From the NCBI GenBank assembly GCA_019455065.1, contig JACFNC010000015.1, positions 1 through 64,000 of the forward strand: a DNA stretch of 64,000 bases, in the 5' to 3' direction. Below the pieces are notes generated by a model that did not search any database, was not told the origin of the DNA, and saw nothing but the letters and a program-made list of their open reading frames with translations. Shown here piece after piece: positions 37,798 through 46,394 of this stretch; the stretch's first letter is position 1; the number at the start of each line of letters is the position of its first letter. Origin of the DNA: Rhodospirillales bacterium (GTDB taxonomy: Bacteria; Pseudomonadota; Alphaproteobacteria; Rhodospirillales; Magnetospirillaceae). The position numbers and the translations under genes are program-made.

Positions 37798-38934
37798 CTA
37801 GAACAGATGGCCGCTGCGCACCGCCTTGGTGCGCAGATAGTATTCGTTGTGGTCGTTGGCCGGGAAGACGTGCGGCACGCGCTCGCTGACCTCGATGTCG
37901 TGGCGGGCCAGCGCCTCGACCTTCTGCGGGTTGTTGGTGAGCAGGCGAACGCGCGCGATCCCCAGCTGGCGCAGCATCTCGGCGGCCGGCAGGTAGATCC
38001 GCTCGTCGTCGTCGAAGCCCAGCTGCTCGTTGGCGTCCAGGGTGTCGAAGCCGAGATCCTGCAGGCGATAGGCGCGCAGCTTGTTGACCAGGCCGATGCC
38101 GCGCCCCTCCTGCGCCAGATAGAGCAGCACGCCGCTGCCGTCCTGGGCGATCTCGGAGATGGCGCCGCGCAACTGGTCGCCGCAGTCGCAGCGCAGGCTG
38201 CCCAAGAGGTCGCCGGTGAAGCATTCCGAATGCAGCCGGGTGAGCACCGGCCGGTCGCGGTCGGGCTCGCCGATGATGATGGCCAGGTGCTCGACGCCGC
38301 CGTCGCTCGGCCGGAAGGCGACGATGCGGGTCTGCGGCGCCCCGGCCAGCGGCACCTGCGCCTCCGACACCGGGCGCAGCGTGCGCGCGGCGGTCTGCTG
38401 GTAGGACAGCACCTCGGCCACGGTGACGCGGAACAGGTCCTGCCGCTCGGCCGGCAGGCGTCCGTCGCCGGTCAGGCGGGTCACCACGGCGGCGGGCAGC
38501 AGGCGCGCCAGCTTGGCCAGGGCCACGGCGCCGGTGACCGCCGAGTCCGCCTCGGCGGCGGCTACGACAAGTCCGGCCGGAAGATCGCCGGCGTCCGCTG
38601 CGCAGGGATCGGCGAGCCGGCGCACCGCGGCGGCGTCGAAGCCGGAGGGCACCTTGACGACGACCACCGCGCCGCCCGGCTCGGCCAGCCCCAGCACGGC
38701 GGCGCGCCGGCCGGTGACCGCCAGGGCCAGCGTGCCACCGCCCAGGGCTTCCAGGCGGGCCATCGTCTCCGGTGTCGCCGCCTCGGCGGCCTGTGCGGCG
38801 ACGGCGTGGCCGGCGGCATCGCAGACGATGACGGTGCCCCCGCGGCGCAGCTCGGCCAGCGCGCGGTCGATCGCCTGCAACGTGGGCGGCGGGGGCGGGA
38901 CGGGTTCGGGGGCGACGGTCAGCGGTCTGGTCAT
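37798..38934 (-). CDS. ribA: GTP cyclohydrolase II with a degenerate RibB-like N-terminus
   Basis: A 378-residue enzyme that opens GTP at the first step of riboflavin synthesis. The C-terminal ~200 residues are a complete RibA domain: zinc cysteines in SECFTGDLLGSLRCDCGDQL, then YLAQEGRGIGLVNKL, LTNNPQKVEAL and a YYLRTKAVRSGHLF end. The N-terminal ~170 residues align only loosely with DHBP synthase (IDRALAELRRGGTVIVCD) and lack its DDEDRENEGD catalytic motif, so RibB activity is unlikely. The ATG at 38934 is chosen as the first codon before the folded part. Confidence 0.93.
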   Translation of the reverse strand: MTRPLTVAPEPVPPPPPTLQAIDRALAELRRGGTVIVCDAAGHAVAAQAAEAATPETMARLEALGGGTLALAVTGRRAAVLGLAEPGGAVVVVKVPSGFDAAAVRRLADPCAADAGDLPAGLVVAAAEADSAVTGAVALAKLARLLPAAVVTRLTGDGRLPAERQDLFRVTVAEVLSYQQTAARTLRPVSEAQVPLAGAPQTRIVAFRPSDGGVEHLAIIIGEPDRDRPVLTRLHSECFTGDLLGSLRCDCGDQLRGAISEIAQDGSGVLLYLAQEGRGIGLVNKLRAYRLQDLGFDTLDANEQLGFDDDERIYLPAAEMLRQLGIARVRLLTNNPQKVEALARHDIEVSERVPHVFPANDHNEYYLRTKAVRSGHLF

Positions 38935-39095
38935 CGGCTTCGGTCTTCGGCGCCCATCGGGGGCGCGACTTCGGGCTGTTTCACGGGCATCGGCAGGGCC
39001 GCGTGCCTCTATTAGCATGTCCGCTACTGAGAGCCCTAGAAATAAGATAGCATGGCGGCGGCCTGAACAGCATGTTGCGGGGCGGAAAGCTGTCC

Positions 39096-39761
39096 ATGAG
39101 CAAACACGTGCTCGTCGTCGTCGCCGATCCGGCGCTTCGCCGGTCCCTCGGCGAACAGCTCGCGGCCGAGGGATTCTCCGTCGCCGAGGCGGGGGGCGCC
39201 GCGGAGGGGCTGGGACGGGCCGAAGCGGGATTCGACGTCATGCTTCTCGACGCCGAGCTGCCCGACGGCGACGGCCGCGTCCTGTGCCGGCGGCTGCGCG
39301 AGTGCGGCCAGACGGCCCCCGTCATCCTGCTGACCGAATCGGAAGCCGGGCCGGAGGCCGACGACGCGGGGGTGGACGACGTCCTTGCCAAGCCCTTTCG
39401 GCTGGGCACGCTGCTGGCGCGTCTGCGCGCCCAGTTGCGGCGGCACGAGCTGGGGCCCGCCGCCGCCGTGGCGGTCGGCCCCTACAGCTTTCACCCTGCC
39501 GCCAAGATCCTGTCCGACGGGCGCGGCCGCCGCATCCACCTGACCGAGAAGGAGACGGCGATCCTTGCCTTTCTCCATCGGGCGGGCAGCCGGGTGGTGG
39601 CGCGCGAGGTGCTGCTGCACGAGGTCTGGGGGTACAATCCCGAGGCCACGACCCATACCGTGGAGACGCACGTCTACCGCCTGCGCCGCAAGATCGAACC
39701 CGATCCGGCGCAGGCGCGCATCCTGGTGACCGAGCCCGGTGGCTATCGGCTGGTAACCTGA
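39096..39761 (+). CDS. OmpR/PhoB-family response regulator
   Basis: A 221-residue regulator with a receiver domain and a winged-helix DNA-binding domain. The phospho-acceptor Asp is in FDVMLLDAELPDGDG (about residue 52), the switch Thr in PVILLTES, and the Lys in VLAKPFRLG. The DNA-binding half has HLTEKETAILAFLHRAG, VWGYNPEATTHTVETHVYRL and ILVTEPGGYRLV. The ATG at 39096 matches the usual start of the receiver; ATG 39072 would add eight residues. No histidine kinase gene is adjacent. It converges with xthA and overlaps it by 19 bases. Confidence 0.93.
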   Translation: MSKHVLVVVADPALRRSLGEQLAAEGFSVAEAGGAAEGLGRAEAGFDVMLLDAELPDGDGRVLCRRLRECGQTAPVILLTESEAGPEADDAGVDDVLAKPFRLGTLLARLRAQLRRHELGPAAAVAVGPYSFHPAAKILSDGRGRRIHLTEKETAILAFLHRAGSRVVAREVLLHEVWGYNPEATTHTVETHVYRLRRKIEPDPAQARILVTEPGGYRLVT

Positions 39762-40561
39762 GTTTTCGGCATGGCCAGCGTCACCGCCACCGGCACATGG
39801 TCGGAGGGCGGCTGCCAGTTCCGCGCCTCGCGGACCACGCGCGCCGCAATCAGGCGGCCCTTCAGCGCCGGCGTCACCCAGACGTGGTCCAGACGCCGCC
39901 CGCGGTCGCTCTTCGCCCAGTCGGCGGCGCGGTAGCTCCACCAGGTATAGAGTCGTTGCGGCGCCGGAACGAAATGGCGGACCGCGTCGACCCAGTCCAG
40001 CGAGGCGGCCAACGCGCCCAGCGCCTCCACCTCGACCGGGGTGTGGCTGACCACCTTGAGAAGCTGGCGGTGCGACCAGACGTCGCTCTCCAGCGGCGCC
40101 ACGTTGAGGTCGCCCACCAGCACCAGCGGCCGCGCGGGATCGCAGGTCCGCGCGTACCAGTCGGTAAGCTCGCGCAGGAACTGGAGCTTGTGCGCGAATT
40201 TCGGATTGGCGGCCGGATCGGGCACGTCTCCGCCGGAAGGGACGTAGACGCAGTGGATCTCGATGCCGGCGATGGTGACGACGAGGTGGCGGCAGTCCTG
40301 GCGGCCGCACCAGTGGGGCGTGCCGATGGCCTCGATTGGCAGCCGCGACAGGACCGCGACTCCGTTGTAGCCCTTCATGCCGTGGGCGGCGACGTGGCGA
40401 TAGCCGAGCGCGACCATGGCGTCGCGCGGAAACAGCGCGTCCGTCACCTTGGTTTCCTGCAGGCAGATCACGTCCGGCCGCAGTTCGGCACTCAGCCGCG
40501 CCAGCTGCTCGGTGCGCAGGCGGATGGAATTGACGTTCCAGGTGACGACGGTGAGCGTCAC
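39743..40561 (-). CDS. xthA: Exodeoxyribonuclease III
   Basis: A 272-residue AP endonuclease/3'-5' exonuclease for base-excision repair. Metal and catalytic residues are visible in VTWNVNSIR (Asn near residue 8), ICLQETKV (Glu), VGDLNVAPLESDVW (Asp/Asn pair) and the C-terminal PPSDHVPV (Asp-His). WSYRAADWAKSDRGRRLDHVWVT is the typical substrate loop. The start is GTG at 40561, one base after the stop of the FAH gene, which fits a coupled pair. Confidence 0.97.
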   Translation of the reverse strand: MTLTVVTWNVNSIRLRTEQLARLSAELRPDVICLQETKVTDALFPRDAMVALGYRHVAAHGMKGYNGVAVLSRLPIEAIGTPHWCGRQDCRHLVVTIAGIEIHCVYVPSGGDVPDPAANPKFAHKLQFLRELTDWYARTCDPARPLVLVGDLNVAPLESDVWSHRQLLKVVSHTPVEVEALGALAASLDWVDAVRHFVPAPQRLYTWWSYRAADWAKSDRGRRLDHVWVTPALKGRLIAARVVREARNWQPPSDHVPVAVTLAMPKTQVTSR

Positions 40562-40562
40562 G

Positions 40563-41246
<684 letters not shown>

Positions 41247-41320
41247 GGACGGGACTGAATGCAAACCGAAGGTTCGGCGTCACTATAGGCCGGGGCGCGC
41301 GGCTTGTCGTCCAGGCAAAC

Positions 41321-41355
41321 AAAAAGAGCGCCCGGTCAGGGGGGTAACCGGGCGC
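41321..41355 (-). terminator. Intrinsic terminator on the minus strand
   Basis: A perfect 9-bp stem GCGCCCGGT/ACCGGGCGC with a 10-base loop is followed on the minus strand by TCTTTTTG. It lies about 75 bases upstream of the FAH start codon in the same direction, so it either ends a small RNA or acts as an attenuator. Confidence 0.8.
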
Positions 41356-41432
41356 CCTGAATGCTCCCTACGGAGCGTGGGAATGGCAGGGGAAACCATC
41401 CCCACCGGCCGCGACCATTGCGGTAGCGGCCG
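41321..41432 (-). ncRNA. Candidate structured small RNA (or terminating leader)
   Basis: Read on the minus strand, this 112-base stretch folds into four consecutive hairpins. They are 41432-41406 (CGGCCGC/GCGGCCG plus inner pairs), 41405-41377 (10 bp GTGGGGATGG/CCATTCCCAC with one G-U), 41376-41363 (GCTCC/GGAGC), and after seven bases 41355-41328 (GCGCCCGGT/ACCGGGCGC), followed by TCTTTTTG. The first three abut exactly. Loops of hairpins 2 and 4 are C-rich and share CCCCTG. It lies in the 237-base gap between divergent FAH and MipA genes. It could be a free small RNA or a leader that attenuates the FAH-xthA transcript. No known family is recognised. Confidence 0.5.
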
Positions 41433-41483
41433 TCTGACCTTGAATTGGGCAGGACGGGAAAGAGCCACAACCGCACGCCGCGC

Positions 41484-42359
41484 ATGACGGCCATGCGGAA
41501 AGCGAATAGCCAGCGGATTTCGCCGCGCATGCTGGTGATCGGGCTCGCCCTCGCGGCGTTTGCCGGGGTGCCGGCCGGCTCGGCCGCCGAGCAGGCGCCT
41601 CCACTGTTCGAGGCGGGCCTCGCCGCCGGCGTCGGTTTCCTCCCGGATTACCCCGGCTCAGACCAGAATCACCTGCGCGCCCTGGTCCTGCCCTATCTTC
41701 GCTACCGGGGCGAGATCATTCGCAGCGACGAGAGGGGCCTGCTGCGGGGTCGCCTGCTGCGCCGGACCGGCATCGAACTGGATCTCAGCCTGAGCGGCTC
41801 GTTCCCCACCCGTGCGGACGAGAACGATGCCCGGCGCGGCATGCCCGACCTCGACTGGCTGGGCGAGATCGGCCCGCGCCTGCAGATCATCCTGGCGCGC
41901 CCGTCGGCGCGTTCCACCATCGAACTCGAACTGCCGTTGCGGGCGGCCTTCTCGACCGACTTCTCCGGCGTCGACTATCGCGGCCTGGTGGCCGCGCCGA
42001 CCATCGCCTACCAGGCGGCCGATCCCGGCGGCTGGCCGGTGCGGACGAAGGTGGGCGCGGGGCCGGTGTTCGCGACCGACGCGCTGATGGACTATTTCTA
42101 CGCGGTCGCCCCGCGCCATGCGATCGAAGGGCGGCCGGCCTACGACGCGTCGGCCGGCTATCTCGGGACGCTGCTCACCGCCTCGGTTAGCCATCCGCTG
42201 ACAGAGCGGATTTCGCTCCTGGGCGTCGCGCGCTGGGCCGTGCTGACCGGCGCCGCCAACCGCGACAGCCCGCTGTTCCGCCGCGACCACAACGTCGCCG
42301 TCGGCTTCGGCGTCACCGTGTCCCTCTACCGCAGCGCGCGCCGCGCCGCCGCCGATTAG
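41484..42359 (+). CDS. MipA/OmpV family outer-membrane protein
   Basis: A 291-residue protein with a signal peptide (basic start, then MLVIGLALAAFAGVPAGSAA) and a MipA/OmpV beta-barrel of about 250 residues. Family sequence includes LAAGVGFLPDYPGSDQNHLR, LPYLRYRGEIIRSDERGL, LPLRAAFSTDFSG and the end VAVGFGVTVSLYRSARR. Some members scaffold peptidoglycan enzymes or affect envelope stress; the role here is unknown. ATG 41484 and ATG 41493 are both reasonable starts. It is divergent from the RNA candidate and the FAH gene. Confidence 0.9.
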   Translation: MTAMRKANSQRISPRMLVIGLALAAFAGVPAGSAAEQAPPLFEAGLAAGVGFLPDYPGSDQNHLRALVLPYLRYRGEIIRSDERGLLRGRLLRRTGIELDLSLSGSFPTRADENDARRGMPDLDWLGEIGPRLQIILARPSARSTIELELPLRAAFSTDFSGVDYRGLVAAPTIAYQAADPGGWPVRTKVGAGPVFATDALMDYFYAVAPRHAIEGRPAYDASAGYLGTLLTASVSHPLTERISLLGVARWAVLTGAANRDSPLFRRDHNVAVGFGVTVSLYRSARRAAAD

Positions 42360-42412
42360 CCGATCGCGCTTCCGGGGTTTAATTCGGCGGCCTCTTGGTC
42401 CAAGTTGTGACC

Positions 42413-43159
42413 ATGGAGGGCCAGACGCTTCACTTGGGCGCCGTCGGCGACCTGGCCGCCGTCGTGTTCGACCTCGACGGGGTGATCACCCGCACCGCCG
42501 GCATCCACTACGCCGCCTGGAAGGCGCTGTTCGACGACTTCCTGGCTCGCCGCGCCGGCGGCGGCGCCTTCGCGCCGTTTCGCCCCAATGACTACGCGCG
42601 TTTCGTCGACGGGCGGCCGCGCTATGAAGGCGTGCGCACCTTCCTCGCCTCGCGGGGGATCGAACTGCCCGACGGCGATCCGGCCGACCCGCCCGGCGAT
42701 GACACGGTCTGCGCCCTCGGCAACCGCAAGAACGTCATGTTCCGCGAGGCGCTCGGGCGCCTCGGCGCCGAGGTCTATCCGGGGTCGCGCCGTCTTCTCG
42801 AGGCGATGCGCCCGGCGGGGCTGCGCGCGGCGCTGGTCACGTCGTCGAAGAACGGACGCGACGTGCTCAAGGCGGCCGGGCTGAGCGACGCCTTCGACGC
42901 GGTGATCGACGGCAACGACGCCCTCCGCCATGGCCTGCGCGGCAAGCCGCATCCCGACACCTTCGTCCATGCGGCGGGCCTGATGGGACTGCCGCCCGGC
43001 CGTTGCGTTGTGATCGAGGACGCGGTGGCCGGCGTGCAGGCCGGCCGCGCCGGCGCCTTCCGCCTGGTCATCGGAGTCGATCGCGGCGCCGGTCGGCGGT
43101 CGCTCGCCGAGGCGGGAGCCGACGTCGTCGTCAACGACCTGGGAGAAATCGATGTCTGA
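42413..43159 (+). CDS. pgmB: Beta-phosphoglucomutase family HAD phosphatase
   Basis: A 248-residue HAD enzyme that interconverts beta-glucose 1-phosphate and glucose 6-phosphate. Motif I is AVVFDLDGVITRTAGIHYAAW (Asp nucleophile and acid near residue 20). RPRYEGVRTFLASRGI is typical of the cap, with TSSKNGRDVL, GKPHPDTFVHAA and VVIEDAVAGVQAG further on. The chosen ATG at 42413 begins MEGQTL; GTG 42407 is also in frame. It overlaps otsB by 8 bases and forms one operon with otsB and a GH65 phosphorylase, which would supply its substrate. Confidence 0.92.
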   Translation: MEGQTLHLGAVGDLAAVVFDLDGVITRTAGIHYAAWKALFDDFLARRAGGGAFAPFRPNDYARFVDGRPRYEGVRTFLASRGIELPDGDPADPPGDDTVCALGNRKNVMFREALGRLGAEVYPGSRRLLEAMRPAGLRAALVTSSKNGRDVLKAAGLSDAFDAVIDGNDALRHGLRGKPHPDTFVHAAGLMGLPPGRCVVIEDAVAGVQAGRAGAFRLVIGVDRGAGRRSLAEAGADVVVNDLGEIDV

Positions 43160-43967
43160 ACGCCCGATCGCCGCGCTGCCCTCCGCCCTCGACGACTTCG
43201 CCTCTCTCGAAGCCCGCCTCGGGGGGCGCCGGGCGGCCGTGTTCCTGGACTACGACGGCACCCTGACGCCCATCGTCGACCGCCCCGACATGGCGATCCT
43301 TTCGCCCGAGGCGCGGGCCGTGGTCGCGGCCCTGGCGCGGCGCCTGCCGGTGGCGGTGATCAGCGGGCGCGACCGGGCCGACGTCGAGCGGCTGGTCGGG
43401 GTGGACGGCCTCGTTTACGCCGGCAGCCACGGCTTCGACATCCGCCTGCCCGACGGGCGGGAGCTGCGGCACGAGGCGGCCGGCGACGTGGCGCCGCTGC
43501 TCGACCGCGCCGCGCGCCGGCTGGAACGCGCCTTGAGCGAGATTCCCGGCGCCCTTATCGAACGCAAGCGGTTCAGCCTCGCGGCCCATTACCGTCTGGT
43601 GGCGCCGGCCCGGGCCGCCGCGGTGCGGGCCGCGGTGGATGACGCCCTCGCCGCCGAACCGGGCCGCCTCAAGGTCAAGCCCGGTAAGATGGTGTTCGAG
43701 GTGCAGCCCGCCATGGACTGGGACAAGGGCAAGGCGCTGTTATGGCTGCTGCGTGCCCTCGGCCTCGACGACGCCGGGGTGGCGCCGCTCTTCCTCGGCG
43801 ACGACGTCACCGACGAGGACGCCTTCGCCGTGCTGCGCGACCGGGGTGTGGGGATCGTCGTGGCCGCCGCCCATGAGGTCGACGGGCGGGCGACGCGGGC
43901 CGACTTCCGCCTCGCCGACCCCGGTGAGGTCCTGTCCTTCCTGCGCCGCCTGGAGGGCCTGCGATGA
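43152..43967 (+). CDS. otsB: Trehalose-6-phosphate phosphatase
   Basis: A 271-residue HAD-family phosphatase that removes phosphate from trehalose 6-phosphate. Motifs are VFLDYDGTLTPI (residues 31-42), VAVISGRDRADVERL, GSHGFDI, KPGKMVFEVQPAMDWDKGKA and FLGDDVTDEDAFAVL, all typical of OtsB. No otsA (trehalose-6-phosphate synthase) is in the window. The gene is embedded between pgmB and the GH65 gene with overlaps on both sides, which suggests a link to disaccharide turnover rather than plain osmoprotectant synthesis. Confidence 0.93.
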   Translation: MSERPIAALPSALDDFASLEARLGGRRAAVFLDYDGTLTPIVDRPDMAILSPEARAVVAALARRLPVAVISGRDRADVERLVGVDGLVYAGSHGFDIRLPDGRELRHEAAGDVAPLLDRAARRLERALSEIPGALIERKRFSLAAHYRLVAPARAAAVRAAVDDALAAEPGRLKVKPGKMVFEVQPAMDWDKGKALLWLLRALGLDDAGVAPLFLGDDVTDEDAFAVLRDRGVGIVVAAAHEVDGRATRADFRLADPGEVLSFLRRLEGLR

Positions 43968-46381
43968 GCCGCTGGTCGCTCGTCTACGAGACCTTCGATT
44001 CGCAGGCGCAGGGGGTGCGCGAGGCGCTGTGCGCCGTCGGCAACGGCTACTACTGCACGCGCGGCGCCTTCGAATGGGCCGAGGCGGACGCGACCAACTA
44101 TCCCGGCACCTATCTGGCCGGCGGGTACAACCGCCTTCAGACCGAGATCGCCGGGCGCGTCATCGAGAACGAGGATCTGGTCAACCTGCCGAACTGGCTG
44201 TGCCTGCGCTGGCGCGTCGCCGGGGGCGACTGGTTCAACCTGATGGCGGTCGACGTGCTGTCGTTCCGGCAGGAACTCGACCTCCGGCAGGGGCAGCTCT
44301 CCCTGGCCCTTCACGTCCGCGACCGCGCCGGGCGCGAAACGCGGATCGAGAGCCGCCGTATCGCCCACATGGAAGACCCCCATCTCGGCGCCCTCTATTG
44401 CGCCATCACCCCGCTCAACTGGTCGGATTCGGTCGAGGTCCGCTCCTCGCTCGACGGCCGGGTGATCAACGCCGGCGTGAAGCGCTACCGCGATCTCAAC
44501 GGCACCCATCTGGTGCCGATCCATGCCGGGGTGTTCGGCGGCGAGGCGGGCGGCGAGACGCTGTTGCTGCTGATCACCGAGACCGTGCAGTCGAAGCTGC
44601 GGGTGGCGCAGGCGGCCCGCACGCGCGTCCGCCTGGACGGCGGTCCGCCCATACCGGGAGCCACCGCGGCCGACCGCGATCACGTCGCCCAGACCGTCAC
44701 CGTCCCCCTGGCCGCGGGGCAGACCCTGCGCGTCGAAAAGGTGGTGAGCCTGTTCAATGGCAAGGACGTCGCCATCGCCTCACCCGACCTTGCCGCCCAG
44801 GAGGCGGTGGCGCGCGCCGGGAATTTCGACGAGCTGCTCACAACCCATGTGCGGGCCTGGCGCCGACTGTGGGATCGCTGCGACATCGTCGTCCATGACG
44901 GCAGCGACGTGCAGATGGCGCTGCGACTGCATATTTTCCAACTGCTCCAGACCCTCTCGCCCAACAGTATCGATCTCGACGTCGGTGTGCCGGCGCGGGG
45001 CTGGCACGGCGAGGCCTATCGCGGCCACGTGTTTTGGGACGAGCTCTTCATCCTGCCGTTTGTGGATTTCCGCCTGCCGGCGCTCAGCCGCGCCATGCTG
45101 CGCTATCGCTACAACCGTCTGCCCATGGCGCGACGAATGGCGACGGCGACCGGCCAGCGCGGCGCGATGTATCCGTGGCAGAGCGGCAGCGACGGTCGCG
45201 AGGAGACCCAGGTCATGCACCTCAATCCGCGCTCCGGCCGATGGCTGCCCGATTTCAGCTCGCGGCAGCGGCATGTCGGTCTCGCCGTCGCCTACAATGT
45301 CTGGCAGTACTACATGGCGACCGGCGAGCGGCAGTTCATGGCCCTGCGCGGGGCCGAGATGCTGGTCGAGATCGCCCGCTTCTTCGCCGGGCTGGCGGTG
45401 CCCGAGGGCGGCGGCCGCTTCGGCATCCACGGGGTGATGGGTCCCGACGAATACCATGACGCCTATCCCGACGCCGAGACGCCCGGCCTCGACAACAACG
45501 CCTACACCAACGTCCTGGTCGCCTGGCTGATGGAGACGGTGCCGGCGGCGCTGGCCGTGCTCGACGACGCCCAGCGCCATGAACTGCGCGACCGGCTGGG
45601 GCTCGACGACGCCGAACTCGCCGATTGGGACCGGATCGGACGTGGCATGGTCGTGCCCTTCCACGACGGCGACATCATCAGCCAGTTCGCCGGGTACGAG
45701 AAGTTGGACGAATTCGACTGGGACCACTACCGCGCCAAATACGGCGACATTCAGCGTCTCGATCGAATCCTCGAGGCCGAGGGCGACAGCACCAACCGCT
45801 ACAAGCTGTCGAAACAGGCCGATGTGCTGATGCTGTTCTACCTGTTCTCGCCGGCCCGCCTGGCCGCCCTGTTCGGCCGCCTGGGCTACCGCTTCGACGA
45901 GGCGATGTGGCGCCGCAACATCGACTACTACATCGCCCGCACGTCGCACGGCTCGACGCTCAGCTACGTCGTGCACTCCTGGGTGCTGGCGCGCTCGCAA
46001 CCGGAAAAGGCGTGGGAGCTGTTCGCCCAGGCGCTGCGCGCCGACATCTCCGACATTCAGGGCGGCACCACGGCCGAGGGCATCCACCTGGGCGCCATGG
46101 CCGGCACGGTCGACCTCGTGCAGCGCGGCTTCACCGGGTTCGAGATTCGGGAAGGGGCGCTACATTTCGACCCGGTGCTGATGGACCGCCTGCAAACGGT
46201 GCGCCTGCGCCTGCGCCATCTCGGCCACTGGTTGGACGTGTTGCTGACCGGCGAGGACTTGACGCTGACCGTGGGTCCCGGCTGGACGGCGGCGGTGCCG
46301 GTCTGCGTGGACGGCCAGCACCGCAGCATGGCCCCCGGCGAGACCTTCTGCTTCCGCCTCGGCCCGAACGCGTGCGGGTGA
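43964..46381 (+). CDS. Glycoside hydrolase family 65 phosphorylase
   Basis: An 805-residue enzyme of GH65, which includes trehalose, maltose, kojibiose and nigerose phosphorylases that release beta-glucose 1-phosphate. The N-terminal beta-sandwich spans about residues 1-280. The (alpha/alpha)6 barrel contains WHGEAYRGHVFWDELFILPF, and the proton donor is Glu496 in GVMGPDEYHD. KLSKQADVLMLFYLF and RTSHGSTLSYVVHSW with the phosphate-binding region follow. Sequence alone does not fix the substrate; trehalose is favoured by the neighbouring otsB, as an inference. It is complete and overlaps otsB by 4 bases. Confidence 0.93.
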   Translation: MSRWSLVYETFDSQAQGVREALCAVGNGYYCTRGAFEWAEADATNYPGTYLAGGYNRLQTEIAGRVIENEDLVNLPNWLCLRWRVAGGDWFNLMAVDVLSFRQELDLRQGQLSLALHVRDRAGRETRIESRRIAHMEDPHLGALYCAITPLNWSDSVEVRSSLDGRVINAGVKRYRDLNGTHLVPIHAGVFGGEAGGETLLLLITETVQSKLRVAQAARTRVRLDGGPPIPGATAADRDHVAQTVTVPLAAGQTLRVEKVVSLFNGKDVAIASPDLAAQEAVARAGNFDELLTTHVRAWRRLWDRCDIVVHDGSDVQMALRLHIFQLLQTLSPNSIDLDVGVPARGWHGEAYRGHVFWDELFILPFVDFRLPALSRAMLRYRYNRLPMARRMATATGQRGAMYPWQSGSDGREETQVMHLNPRSGRWLPDFSSRQRHVGLAVAYNVWQYYMATGERQFMALRGAEMLVEIARFFAGLAVPEGGGRFGIHGVMGPDEYHDAYPDAETPGLDNNAYTNVLVAWLMETVPAALAVLDDAQRHELRDRLGLDDAELADWDRIGRGMVVPFHDGDIISQFAGYEKLDEFDWDHYRAKYGDIQRLDRILEAEGDSTNRYKLSKQADVLMLFYLFSPARLAALFGRLGYRFDEAMWRRNIDYYIARTSHGSTLSYVVHSWVLARSQPEKAWELFAQALRADISDIQGGTTAEGIHLGAMAGTVDLVQRGFTGFEIREGALHFDPVLMDRLQTVRLRLRHLGHWLDVLLTGEDLTLTVGPGWTAAVPVCVDGQHRSMAPGETFCFRLGPNACG

Positions 46382-46394
46382 CGCGGAACGTCCT

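Noticed and set aside
38935-39095. Possible FMN riboswitch upstream of ribA
   Set aside because: The conserved RFN segments are absent in the minus-strand leader sequence.
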